This document shows, in pieces, positions 7,851 through 15,238 of a stretch of 18,106 nt of DNA. The translations under genes were made by a program, and so were the position numbers. The notes below the pieces were generated by a model, which did not search any database, was not told where the DNA came from, and saw only the letters and a program-made list of their open reading frames with translations. The stretch is from contig JAUWWP010000016.1 of assembly GCA_030616835.1 (NCBI GenBank), positions 1 to 18,106 of the forward strand. The letters run 5' to 3'. Source of the DNA: Deltaproteobacteria bacterium (GTDB taxonomy: Bacteria > Desulfobacterota > G020345765). The number at the start of each line of letters is the position of its first letter. Within the stretch, counting starts at the first letter, position 1.

Positions 7851-8099
7851 TTGACCTACAGCGACATCGAAGGGGGTTACCTCGGCGAGGGCAACATCGA
7901 CGCTGATCCGTTGTTTGTAACCGGCACTAGTGGCGATTACTACCTGAGCCAGACTGCCGCCGGGCAGGGCTCCGACAGCCCCTGCGTGGATACCGGCAGC
8001 GAAACGGCAGAAGATAGCGGCCTAGACGACAGAACTACCCGCACCGATGGCGTACCCGACAGCGGTATTGTGGATATGGGATATCATTACGAACCGTAA
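7851..8099 (+). pseudogene. C-terminal remnant of a parallel beta-helix (choice-of-anchor Q-like) surface protein
   Basis: The 82 codons from TTG 7851 to TAA 8099 read LTYSDIEGGYLGEGNIDADP, then LFVTGTSGDYYLSQ, SPCVDTGSE, and end in GIVDMGYHYEP. This is the stereotyped tail of right-handed beta-helix proteins (NIDADPLF, DYYLS, SPCVDTG, VDMGYHYE). The upstream helix coils and signal peptide are absent: upstream sequence in the same frame is unlike the family, and the join lies near GACCTGACCCC at about 7831. The fragment is more GC-rich and cleaner in coding style than its AT-rich surroundings. I take it as the surviving 3' end of a gene cut by rearrangement or insertion. An open frame extends back to ATG 7725, but its N-terminal 42 residues look non-coding. 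Confidence 0.7.
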
Positions 8100-8134
8100 A
8101 GTAGTAAATAGGGAATAGGGGCGGCGGACCATGG

Positions 8135-8200
8135 TAAGTGCAAAGTTCAAAGTGCAAGATGCAAATGACAAATGAAATCCAAAGTTCAAATGACTAAAAT
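8135..8200. repeat. GTGCAAAGTTCAAAGTGCAA-type repeat
   Basis: AAGTTCAAAGTGCAAGATGC and CCAAAGTTCAAATGACTAAA form internal near-repeats ending in the ATGAC-AAA word also found in other repeats of this window. Confidence 0.6.
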
Positions 8201-8213
8201 AGTAAATTGGGAA

Positions 8214-8252
8214 TCCTTCGAGACGATGCCTTCGGCTTCTCCTCAGGACAGG
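8214..8252. repeat. Family B repeat, degenerate copy
   Basis: CCTTCGAGACGATGCCTTCG and CTCAGGACAGG match the CTTCGA...CTCAGGACA pattern with a changed middle. Confidence 0.65.
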
Positions 8253-8308
8253 CGGGGTAGAGGGGAATAATCTACGTTTTTATATAAAGTCATCTTTTAG
8301 TATTGCAA

Positions 8309-8488
8309 TCATTTGAGTCCGAGTTCTCTTCTGATCAGTTTGCAAAGACTCTCCTTAATCTCAGAGTGGCGAGGTATTGGAGCTTTCTTTCCATTTTCGG
8401 GATTCATGTATATGTCGTGCCTTTTACCATGACGTCTCAAATAGCATCCAGCATTCACTAGTTCCCTAATAAAATCATGCCGTTTCAC
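8309..8488 (-). CDS. hicA: HicA-family mRNA interferase toxin
   Basis: A 59-residue protein read from GTG 8488 to TGA 8309. The sequence begins MKRHDFIRELVNAGCYLRRH and continues GKRHDIYMNP, then a KAPIPRHSEIK segment and LIRRELGLK. This is the compact dsRBD-like HicA fold. His24 in GKRHDIY fits the catalytic His, and PRHSEI is the usual conserved strand-helix. HicA toxins cleave mRNA and tmRNA and are neutralised by HicB. The GTG start overlaps the hicB stop by four bases (GTGA), so translation is probably coupled. No ribosome site of its own is visible. Order is antitoxin first, the reverse of the E. coli hicAB locus. Its short length and GTG start make it easy to miss. Confidence 0.88.
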   Translation of the reverse strand: MKRHDFIRELVNAGCYLRRHGKRHDIYMNPENGKKAPIPRHSEIKESLCKLIRRELGLK

Positions 8489-8688
8489 ACCTCTATCCCT
8501 ATTTCCTTGGTCTCGACTTCAATCCGGGGCGAACTCTCTTCCTCGAGCATTAAATGATAAGCATCCCGGATATTATCTTCTAATTCCTGGAGAGACTCAC
8601 CCTGACTGAATACACCTGGAACTTCTTTCAATCTTCCGACATACCACCCCTCGTCCACCCAGTATTCTAATGCAAAATGCTTTAACAT
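8485..8688 (-). CDS. hicB: HicB-family antitoxin (short form)
   Basis: A 67-residue protein with the HicB partial RNase H-like fold. The N-terminal strands FALEYWVDEGWYVGRLKEVP (5-24) lead into GVFSQGESLQELEDNIRDAY, the usual G-x-S-x-G-E-S/T-x-E-A-x-x-N-I/A-x-x-A pattern. There is no C-terminal ribbon-helix-helix or HTH DNA-binding domain, so autorepression through this protein alone is doubtful. GGAGGG lies 9 nt before ATG 8688. It should bind and block the HicA encoded immediately downstream. Upstream DNA has an AT-rich palindrome-like CTAATTAG at about 8738-8745, which could be regulatory but is unproven. Confidence 0.88.
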   Translation of the reverse strand: MLKHFALEYWVDEGWYVGRLKEVPGVFSQGESLQELEDNIRDAYHLMLEEESSPRIEVETKEIGIEV

Positions 8689-9099
8689 AATCTATTTCCC
8701 TCCTCTATATTACAGTTTTACCTAATTTGTTTATATTCTAATTAGTTTGGATATCTTTCTCCGCCTAAGGCAGATTTCAACGATGTATAAATGACTCGTC
8801 CCTTTTTTTAATTATTTTATCATATTCTTTATCCATAATCCACGGAATTTGTCTGATTTTTTGGCTGATTTTTTTAGCTTAATTGGGTTTTTTAATTTAT
8901 TTGATTAATTCAGTATAAGGAGCAAAGAGCAAATCTCGCTGACAACTGACACCGATTATTAAATCCTAAGCACGAAGCACTAAATCCTAAATAATATTAA
9001 ATGACCAAAATTCAAAACTCAAAACATTCCCTTCGATAAGCTTAAGACAGGCTCTTGCCTTCTCCCCTGGGAGAGAGGGAAATTATTTATCCTAAAAAA
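8689..9099. other. AT-rich gap between hicBA and the aldehyde oxidoreductase gene
   Basis: No gene. It contains T-rich low-complexity sequence (about 8800-8910), then a family D repeat (8959-9053), then CTCCC/GGGAG inverted sequence at about 9061-9073 just after the oxidoreductase stop. Confidence 0.65.
8959..9053. repeat. Family D interspersed repeat (AAATCCTAAGCAC...ATGACCAAAATTCAAAAC), partial copy
   Basis: Matches the left arm of the element at 15692-15900 over about 75 bases (CCTAAGCAC, CACTAAAT, CTAAA, then a CAAAACTCAAAAC tract), followed by a degenerate family B word (CCTTCGATAAGCTTAAGACA). Confidence 0.8.
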
Positions 9100-10956
9100 T
9101 CAGAACTTATCGCTGAACTTCTTCTCCGTCCCTTTCGGTGGGATGCCGTTCTTGTCCCAGCCTCTTTTCTGATAGTATATATCCAGCATCCTCTCATATT
9201 CATCCCGGGACAGGGATTTTCCCGCATGGGGGCCGGTGCGAATAGGGACATCAAAGACCCGATCAGGCGGATAATCATCCTTACGGCTAATTCCCAATTT
9301 GACATTGATCAGGCGGGTCAGGTCGTAGATATCGTTGGATCTCTGGAGCAGGTCTTCCAGCGAGTAGTCAACCCCGGTTGTTGCCCGGTAAAAATCGGCA
9401 TAAAATCGCTCATCAATACCCAGCTCGATCCAGGGCAGGCGACAGACCCCCAGCATATCAAACAGAGGCCGAATTGTCTGATGGTAGATAACTAAATCTA
9501 CCTTTTTCTCCAATCCCCATTCAAGCCCCATCTCGATCTCCTTGGCCAGAGTCCAGGCCCGGGTATGGTGAGCCCCGATATCCGAGGTTCCATAGGCCAG
9601 GGCCATGGAGATTGCCACCCGGCCGTCATAGGCCGATTGCTCCATTCCCTTAACCTGGGAGATAATCGGCTTCAATTTCGGCCACTTCTTGATTACCTTT
9701 CGAGCCCCTCCGGCCAGGATATCACCTACCCCTTCCCGATGGGCGATCTTTTCCATTAGGGCCAGGATATTCTCTTCATCTCCCCAATGAAGGGCCATTC
9801 CATCAACATCGTTGAGGCTGAGAATCCCACTCTCATATCCCTCGATCATTACTCCGATAAGATTGCCGCAGGAGATGGTATCCATACCCAGCTCATCGCA
9901 GAGGAAATTCCCCCTCACGATGCAGGCAAAGTTATCAACACCTATATTGGAACCTAACATACAGGCAGTCTCGTATTCCGGCCCCTCAATCACTGTGCCC
10001 AGGTATTTTCCCTCCTTCACCAGGCAGATATTACTGCAGGACATGGGGCAAGCAAAACAGGCCTTATCTCCGATCTTATACCTTAACTCCATCTCAAACC
10101 CATTGATCTTGTCTGCCCCCTCAAAAACCGCATCCCGAAAATTGTAACTCGGAAGCAGCCCGGCCGAGTTTAAATAGTCAACTACTGACATTAACCCCTG
10201 CTGCTGCCAGAACTCAAAGAGGGGATGGCTCTCAAGAACAGTGTATGCCTTTTTACTGACCTTCCTCAAGCCCTTAATATCGTAAACCGGGAGGTCTTTC
10301 GCTCCCCTGACCGCTATTGCCTTGATGTTTTTGGAGCCTAAAACGGCACCCATCCCGGCCCTTCCGGCGTTTCTACCCCAATCAGAGCTGAGGCTGGCAA
10401 ATCGAACCAGGTTCTCCCCGGCAATCCCAATGGAAGCGATCTTCACATCATCGTCTCTTAACTCCTTCTTGATCGTCCCCTCCGACTCCAGGCAGCTCTT
10501 CCCTTTCAGGGAACTATTGGGCATAATCCTGACATCATCCTCATCAATCCAGAGATAGGAAGTCCTTTTCGCCTTACCCCTGATCACGAGGGCGTCATAA
10601 CCGGCCTGCCGCAGCTCGATTCCGAATGAGCCACCCATACTGCTGTCACCGTAGATCCCGGTGAGGGGAGAGATGGATACAAATGAACACTTGCCCGAGG
10701 CTGGTAGATACAGCCCACTCAGAGGACCAGGGGCAATAACGATAATATTATCAGGACTCAGGGGATCAATCTTTTTCGTCTTCAAGAGATTATCCCAGAC
10801 GATTTTTGCCCCAAATCCCCGGCCTCCTATGTATTTCAGAGCAAAATTATCGGGGTAGTCTTTCTTAACGATCTCTCCGCTACTCAGATCTGCATAGAGG
10901 ATCTTTTGAAAATAGCCTCCCTTAACCCTCTTCCTTTTCCCTTCCGATTCCGGCAT
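9100..10956 (-). CDS. aor: Aldehyde:ferredoxin oxidoreductase family protein (tungsten/molybdo-bispterin enzyme)
   Basis: The protein has 618 residues from ATG 10956. It oxidises aldehydes (or reduces acids) with ferredoxin in anaerobes. N-terminal GGYFQKILYADLSSGEI is the family start. GGRGFGAKIVWD (from about residue 44), APGPLSGLYLPASGK and GRNAGRAGMGAVLGSKNIKA are pterin-binding segments. Cys300, Cys303 and Cys307 (CFACPMSC) plus Cys505 (LGVCRLPW) bind the [4Fe-4S] cluster. EGPEYET (324-330) and GTSDIGAHHTR (456-466) line the active site; the latter has two His where classic enzymes have GGDH. The frame extends up to TTG 10986, but AGAGG 7 nt before ATG 10956 supports the chosen start; 35 bases overlap the ferredoxin gene. 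No signal peptide, so cytoplasmic. The physiological aldehyde is unknown. Confidence 0.93.
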   Translation of the reverse strand: MPESEGKRKRVKGGYFQKILYADLSSGEIVKKDYPDNFALKYIGGRGFGAKIVWDNLLKTKKIDPLSPDNIIVIAPGPLSGLYLPASGKCSFVSISPLTGIYGDSSMGGSFGIELRQAGYDALVIRGKAKRTSYLWIDEDDVRIMPNSSLKGKSCLESEGTIKKELRDDDVKIASIGIAGENLVRFASLSSDWGRNAGRAGMGAVLGSKNIKAIAVRGAKDLPVYDIKGLRKVSKKAYTVLESHPLFEFWQQQGLMSVVDYLNSAGLLPSYNFRDAVFEGADKINGFEMELRYKIGDKACFACPMSCSNICLVKEGKYLGTVIEGPEYETACMLGSNIGVDNFACIVRGNFLCDELGMDTISCGNLIGVMIEGYESGILSLNDVDGMALHWGDEENILALMEKIAHREGVGDILAGGARKVIKKWPKLKPIISQVKGMEQSAYDGRVAISMALAYGTSDIGAHHTRAWTLAKEIEMGLEWGLEKKVDLVIYHQTIRPLFDMLGVCRLPWIELGIDERFYADFYRATTGVDYSLEDLLQRSNDIYDLTRLINVKLGISRKDDYPPDRVFDVPIRTGPHAGKSLSRDEYERMLDIYYQKRGWDKNGIPPKGTEKKFSDKF

Positions 10957-11461
10957 ACCGTAACCTCTTTTTCTCACCTTTTTCAATGTATAACACCTCT
11001 TTCATATGAGTATATTTTAAGGCATTTACTACCCGCTGAGCCTGCCCAAGAATATGCTCGGGCTGGTAGAACAGGGCATTGTTTGGACACTCCCGAACGC
11101 ACTGGGGAACTCCCCCGCATAAGTTACATTTGAAGGGAACCGGGATGTCTTCATGAAGGAATATTGCCCCGAACGGGCAGGAGACCACGCACTGCTGGCA
11201 GGAGACACACCTATCTTCATCAATCTCTACCGTATCGTTCTTCCTGACTATTGCCTCGGTGGGACAATTCTCCTGGCATTTCGGTTCCCGGCACTGGTTG
11301 CAGAAAATAGGCATCCTGATCACCGGGTGAGGATAGAGAACTATTACCCGGATTGCGCTCTTCTTGGGATTATTTACCCCAAACCGGTGGATCGAGCAGA
11401 CTACCTCACAGATTTTGCAACCCGAACATTTTTCCGGGATAACCACAAGTCTTTTTGCCAT
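10922..11461 (-). CDS. Four-cluster [4Fe-4S] ferredoxin, electron-transfer partner of the aldehyde oxidoreductase
   Basis: A 179-residue protein with 16 cysteines in four groups: 12/15/18/22, 54/57/62/66, 85/88/91/95 and 112/115/121/125. This is the HycB/CooF-type polyferredoxin layout, binding four [4Fe-4S] clusters. It has no Tat or Sec signal, so it acts in the cytoplasm. AGGAG lies 6 nt before ATG 11461. Its 3' end overlaps the oxidoreductase gene by 35 bases, which implies coupled translation and a physical or electron-transfer partnership, comparable to the small Fe-S subunit AorA of the AorABC-type enzymes. No FAD/NAD subunit is encoded beside it, so the final acceptor is open. The C-terminal 25 residues are very basic and charged. 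Confidence 0.92.
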   Translation of the reverse strand: MAKRLVVIPEKCSGCKICEVVCSIHRFGVNNPKKSAIRVIVLYPHPVIRMPIFCNQCREPKCQENCPTEAIVRKNDTVEIDEDRCVSCQQCVVSCPFGAIFLHEDIPVPFKCNLCGGVPQCVRECPNNALFYQPEHILGQAQRVVNALKYTHMKEVLYIEKGEKKRLRYAGIGREKEEG

Positions 11462-11500
11462 CCTGATCTCCTAAATAATTAAGATAATCTCTGTAATTCA

Positions 11501-11528
11501 CTTATATCATTTATTTATTAGTTTTCAA
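11501..11528 (-). promoter_or_regulatory. Putative sigma70-type promoter for the ferredoxin-aldehyde oxidoreductase operon
   Basis: TTGAAA (11528-11523) and TATAAG (11506-11501) are separated by 16 nt on the minus strand. Each matches the consensus at five of six positions. The start site would lie near 11494, giving a leader of about 32 nt with AGGAG before ATG 11461. Confidence 0.5.
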
Positions 11529-11619
11529 AACATAATCGCTTTATTTCCCTTGCCGTAAACCTTAATATTTTTGATATTACCTTTGTTAATCTTGCAAAAA
11601 GCACAAAGGCAGAAGGGGA

Positions 11620-12711
11620 TCAGCAGTACACAATCAGGTCGTTGGCGTGGACAATCGCCTTTTGCTTTTGGTTCGCGGCTTTCGGAAAGTCTGTTTTTTC
11701 TTTGAGCATATCGCGCAGCTGTCTGGCCGAGAACTTGCATAGTCCCTTGGCAACATTACCTATTTCCACCACCTCGCCAGTCTGGAAATTCCCCTTTACT
11801 CTGGTTACCCCTACCAGCAGCAGGCTGCGATTGTTCCGAATTGCCTGAGCGGCACCCGGATCAATCTCTATGGTTCCTTTGGCCATGCTGTTGAGTATCC
11901 AACGTTTACGGTTGCTGAGTCGGCGTTTGGGCAGGAATAGTGTGCCTATATTTTCACCGTTAACGATACGCAGAATAACATCCTTTTCCCGGCCATGGGC
12001 CAGCACGGCCTTGCACCCTGCATTGGCGGCAATGCGGATAGCCTCGATCTTGGTAGTCATACCTCCGATAGCGTACTGTGAGCCGGCCTTACCGGCCATA
12101 GCGGCGATCTCATCGGTGACTTCCCGCACTACCGGGAGCAGCTTCGCCTGTCGGTTTGTTTGCGGGTTTCTGTCGTATAGCCCTTTGACATCAGTCAGGA
12201 TAATAAGTAGTTCCGCATCAATCTTTGAGGCCATTAGGGCGGAAAGCCGGTCGTTATCGCCGAAGGCCAGATCGATCTCCTCTATGGAAACGCAGTCATT
12301 TTCATTTACGATGGGTACCACCGACATGTTTAGTAGTGTCTCAACGGTATTCTTGAGATTTACATAATTTTTCCGTTGGCTCATAATCATATTGGTCAAG
12401 AGTACCTGAGCCACTTTCTGATCGTATTTGCGGAACGCCTCCTGATATTCATGCATAAGAATGCCCTGCCCCACCGCCGCGCATGCCTGCCGCATCTTCA
12501 CTTCTTTAAGTTGTTTGCGTATCCCCAGGGCCTCGGCTCCCATACCGATCGCGCCACTGGTCACCAGGATTACTTGCCTGCCCTGTTTAACAAGCTCTGC
12601 TATTTGTCTGGCAATTATCCGCAGGAAGGCCTTATCTACCCAGCCCTTTTTGGACAGGACATTAGTCCCTACTTTTATAACAATTCGTTTGGCCTTGCTG
12701 AAATCTCGCAT
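11620..12711 (-). CDS. proB: Glutamate 5-kinase with C-terminal PUA domain
   Basis: The protein has 363 residues, normal for full-length ProB. It phosphorylates the gamma-carboxyl of glutamate with ATP, the first step of proline synthesis. The amino-acid-kinase domain (1-255) shows IKVGTNVL at 12-19, VTSGAIGMGAEALG at 50-63, NENDCVS at 136-142, FGDNDRLSALMASKI at 150-164, TDVKGLYDRNP at 173-183 and GGMTTKIEA at 216-224. The PUA domain covers about 275-360 (GTIEIDPGAAQAI, SLLLVGVTRVKGNF, GEVVEI). The ATG overlaps the proA stop by one base (TAATG), so it is translated by coupling after proA. Order proA-proB is inverted from E. coli proBA. Feedback inhibition by proline is typical of the family. 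Confidence 0.96.
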   Translation of the reverse strand: MRDFSKAKRIVIKVGTNVLSKKGWVDKAFLRIIARQIAELVKQGRQVILVTSGAIGMGAEALGIRKQLKEVKMRQACAAVGQGILMHEYQEAFRKYDQKVAQVLLTNMIMSQRKNYVNLKNTVETLLNMSVVPIVNENDCVSIEEIDLAFGDNDRLSALMASKIDAELLIILTDVKGLYDRNPQTNRQAKLLPVVREVTDEIAAMAGKAGSQYAIGGMTTKIEAIRIAANAGCKAVLAHGREKDVILRIVNGENIGTLFLPKRRLSNRKRWILNSMAKGTIEIDPGAAQAIRNNRSLLLVGVTRVKGNFQTGEVVEIGNVAKGLCKFSARQLRDMLKEKTDFPKAANQKQKAIVHANDLIVYC

Positions 12712-14012
12712 TATCGGGGGTAGCCTTTGTCTTTGGGTTTGTGGCAGAATTTCTTGGCGTTGTTACCGGAGTACTCCTCTACGATATGGCCCTTACCGAT
12801 TAGCTTCCATTTATGGATTACCAGCCCTTCCAGCCCCACAGGTCCGCGGGCATGTATTTTACTGGTGCTGATACCTACTTCCGCCCCCAGACCATAACGG
12901 TATCCGTCTGAGAATCGGGTTGAACAGTTCCAGAAGACATTAGCAGAATCCACCAGGGCCAGAAACTTTTTTGCCTTTTGCTCATTTTCGGTGACGATGG
13001 CGTCGGTATGATGCGATCCATAGATATTTATGTGTTCAATGGCCTGGTCTACTCCGTCAACAATCTTGATTGCCAGTATCAGATCATTATATTCTGTCTC
13101 CCAATCTTCCTCACCGGCGGTTTGGCATTCGATTATCCGGCAGGTTTCTTCATCACCCCGAAGCTCTACACTTGCCTCTTTGAACCTGCTCCGGATTAGA
13201 GGCAGGAATTCCGGTGCAATTTTTCTGTCTACCAGCATGGTCTCCATGGCATTGCATACCGCCGCATACTGGCATTTAGCATCGAAGGTGATTTTCAGCG
13301 CCTTCGCCATATCCGCCTGGTCGTCCACATAGACATGGCATATCCCGTCGGCATGTCCCAGCACGGGGATACGGGTATTATCCATTATGTATTTTACGAA
13401 GGCATTAGAACCGCGGGGGATAATCAGATCTATATACTTATCCAGCTCCAGCATGGCCCGTACATCTTGGCGCGTCTCCAGCAACTGTATCCATCCGGGC
13501 GGCAGTCCCACTCCGCTGGTTGCCTCACTGATAGTATCTGCCAGAACCCGATTGGAGTGAGCCGCTTCTGAGCCCCCTTTAAGCAGCACAGCATTACCGC
13601 TTTTTAGTGCCAGCGTGGAGATTTGCACCAGTGCATCCGGCCGTGATTCAAATATGATCCCCAGTACCCCGATCGGGCAGCTTATTTTATATAGCTCCAG
13701 CCCGGTATCCAGTTCCATGCAGCTATGTGTTTTGCCTACCGGATCTGGCAGCTCAACGAGTTTTTCTAGGGCGGCTGCGACGTCCTCTATTTTTTCCTCA
13801 TCGAATTTTAGACGTTTAATCAGTACTGCTGATATATTGTCTTTTTCGGCTTGCGCCAGGTCGGCCTGATTGGCAGAGATAATATCTTTTTTATGGTCAG
13901 TTAGGGCCTGGGCAATGGCTTTTAGTGCCTCTTCTTTCTTTTCCGGGACCAGTGCGGCCATTTGAATGGAGGCAGTCCTAGCTAGTCGGGCTTTTTCTTC
14001 GATTTGCACCAT
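12711..14012 (-). CDS. proA: Gamma-glutamyl phosphate reductase (glutamate-5-semialdehyde dehydrogenase)
   Basis: The protein has 433 residues, slightly above the usual 415-420. It reduces gamma-glutamyl phosphate with NADPH to glutamate semialdehyde in proline synthesis. Key pieces: PIGVLGIIFESRPD at 113-126, SGNAVLLKGGSEA at 138-150, IIPRGS at 197-202, VLGHADGICHVYVD at 217-230, the catalytic Cys253 in AAVCNAMETMLV, and FSDGYRYGLGAEVGISTSKI followed by HARGPVGLEGL. All are intact. The C-terminus carries a basic tail (KPKDKGYPR) beyond the family core. First gene of the proA-proB pair. Only a weak ribosome site (GGTAAGA) precedes ATG 14012. Upstream DNA is filled with repeats and no clear promoter was seen. 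Confidence 0.96.
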   Translation of the reverse strand: MVQIEEKARLARTASIQMAALVPEKKEEALKAIAQALTDHKKDIISANQADLAQAEKDNISAVLIKRLKFDEEKIEDVAAALEKLVELPDPVGKTHSCMELDTGLELYKISCPIGVLGIIFESRPDALVQISTLALKSGNAVLLKGGSEAAHSNRVLADTISEATSGVGLPPGWIQLLETRQDVRAMLELDKYIDLIIPRGSNAFVKYIMDNTRIPVLGHADGICHVYVDDQADMAKALKITFDAKCQYAAVCNAMETMLVDRKIAPEFLPLIRSRFKEASVELRGDEETCRIIECQTAGEEDWETEYNDLILAIKIVDGVDQAIEHINIYGSHHTDAIVTENEQKAKKFLALVDSANVFWNCSTRFSDGYRYGLGAEVGISTSKIHARGPVGLEGLVIHKWKLIGKGHIVEEYSGNNAKKFCHKPKDKGYPR

Positions 14013-14082
14013 GATTTATCTTACCAAGAACTATGTTAATCCCAAATAATGCGTTAATGTAGGGGTCTAATTTAATGAACCT

Positions 14083-14102
14083 CCCTGCAGCAAGCTGCAG
14101 GG
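14083..14102. repeat. Palindrome CCCTGCAGC/GCTGCAGGG
   Basis: CCCTGCAGCAAGCTGCAGGG has near-perfect 9-base arms. A diverged relative (CCCTGTAGCAAGCTACCGGG) occurs at 14175-14194. Confidence 0.8.
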
Positions 14103-14136
14103 TATCATAAGGAATATATTCTACTCCCCCTCACCC

Positions 14137-14164
14137 TTCCCCTCTCCCCCGGGGGAGAGGGGAA
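14137..14164. repeat. Perfect 28-base palindrome TTCCCCTCTCCCCC/GGGGGAGAGGGGAA
   Basis: The two 14-base halves are exact reverse complements. A shorter CTCCC/GGGAG relative lies at about 9061-9073. Confidence 0.85.
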
Positions 14165-14174
14165 TAAGAGGAAA

Positions 14175-14194
14175 CCCTGTAGCAAGCTACCGGG
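14175..14194. repeat. GTAGCAAGCTAC palindrome
   Basis: CCCTGTAGCAAGCTACCGGG is a diverged version of the unit at 14083-14102. Confidence 0.7.
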
Positions 14195-14242
14195 AATAGT
14201 CAAGTTGAACCCGATACTCCTCGGGCGGATCGGGCTTGCTGG

Positions 14243-14324
14243 CCTACTTCGTCCTCCTACGCCAAGGCTACGGAGGACAGGCCATCCGTAGCTTTCAGCG
14301 TAGGAGGGCTGCGAAGGCTGAATC
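14243..14324. repeat. Interspersed hairpin repeat, family A, copy 3 (long form)
   Basis: Starts CCTACTTCG and ends GCGAAGGCTGAATC like the other copies. The long core folds as nested stems: TCCTCCTACGC with GCGTAGGAGG, and inside it AGGCTACGGA with TCCGTAGCTT. Confidence 0.85.
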
Positions 14325-14557
14325 TGGGCTAATATTTTTGCACTATTTCAATCGCAAGCTGAACTAACTATAGCAAATATGGCCTGTTACGTCAAATACT
14401 TGCGTTGATTCATAACTTAAATAATTATCAGAATCTTCCCCTGGAGAAGGCATTTGAATTGCAGTTTTTGCTTTTAAATCTAAAATATGGTATTAAATTA
14501 TATCAATAGACTTTCCGGCAAAATCGTCCTTAACAGAGTAGCGGGCTCAATTGAAAA

Positions 14558-15238
14558 GTGAATATTAGAACATTTCATCCCTGGAAGGTATCCTTTGAAG
14601 AGGCGGTTGGAATTCAGAATGATTTACGAAAACAGTTAATTCTCCGAAAGGAATTTTTAACCCCCGAATTGGTAGCGGGGGCTGATGTCTCCTATTCTAA
14701 GAAAAATGCTCGATTCTATGCTGTGATTATAGTCTTTAAGTTTCCGGAGTTAAATCCCATTGAAGAGATAACTGCAACCCGATCAGTTGAGTTTCCCTAC
14801 ATTCCCGGGTTCTTATCCTTTCGAGAAGCCCCGGTCTTACTGGAGGCATTCAAGAAGATTGAGAACATTCCTGATGTAGTGATTGTTGATGGCCAGGGGA
14901 TTGCCCACCCCCGGGGCTTAGGCCTGGCCTCTCATCTGGGACTAATTCTGGATCTGCCTACGGTCGGCTGTGCCAAAAAGAGACTGGCGGGCCAGTATCA
15001 GGAGGTAGCGGACAAAGCTGGGAGCTATGAATTTTTAAGAATTAATGGCAAACCAGTAGGGGCAGTGCTGCGCACAAAAAAGGGGGTTAAGCCGGTATTT
15101 GTTTCTCCGGGTCACCTAATTAACCTTACCAGCTCAATAGAGCTGGTTTTAAAAACTACCAGAGGGTATCGCCTACCGGAACCAACTCGGCAGGCACATA
15201 TTAAAGGAGGGCAAAATGTTAAAGACTTCGGTATCTAA
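14558..15238 (+). CDS. nfi: Endonuclease V (deoxyinosine 3' endonuclease)
   Basis: The protein has 226 residues, as in Thermotoga EndoV. It nicks DNA one phosphodiester 3' of deoxyinosine, starting repair of deaminated adenine. Metal and catalytic residues: Asp43 in AGADVSY, Glu90 in FLSFRE, Asp111 in DGQGIAHPRG, His117, and Lys140 in GCAKKRL. The wedge motif is intact (FPYIPG, 79-84). FVSPGHLI and RLPEPTRQAH in the C-terminus are also family signatures. The start is GTG 14558 with no strong ribosome site; no better in-frame start keeps the N-terminal helix (FHPWKVSFEEAVGIQNDLRK). The last 23 bases overlap the next gene, whose ribosome site AAAGGAGGG lies inside this coding region. Confidence 0.96.
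   Translation: MNIRTFHPWKVSFEEAVGIQNDLRKQLILRKEFLTPELVAGADVSYSKKNARFYAVIIVFKFPELNPIEEITATRSVEFPYIPGFLSFREAPVLLEAFKKIENIPDVVIVDGQGIAHPRGLGLASHLGLILDLPTVGCAKKRLAGQYQEVADKAGSYEFLRINGKPVGAVLRTKKGVKPVFVSPGHLINLTSSIELVLKTTRGYRLPEPTRQAHIKGGQNVKDFGI

Larger units (their letters stand above)
7266..8308. other. Gene-poor region downstream of mutS2
   Basis: About 1 kb with no intact gene that I can support. It holds a 13-bp hairpin (7389-7422), a short tandem TTCACC repeat (7631-7665), a decayed beta-helix protein tail (7851-8099), a GTGCAAAGTTCAAAG repeat (8135-8200) and a family B repeat (8214-8252). Short open frames at 7404-7610 are not gene-like. The words GTTTGACCC (about 7729) and GACCTGACCCC (about 7831) may be junctions of a lost insertion element; that is only a guess. 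Confidence 0.6.
14013..14557. other. Divergent intergenic region between proA and nfi, packed with hairpin repeats
   Basis: Holds four separate repeat units within 14083-14324. The remaining 14331-14557 is AT-rich without genes and should carry the nfi promoter. TTGCTT and TATTAA with 17 nt spacing near 14468-14496 is a weak candidate. Confidence 0.65.

Noticed and set aside
10956..10986. Upstream TTG start for the aldehyde oxidoreductase
   Set aside because: It adds ten residues not typical of the family; ATG 10956 has a well-placed AGAGG. The alternative cannot be fully excluded.
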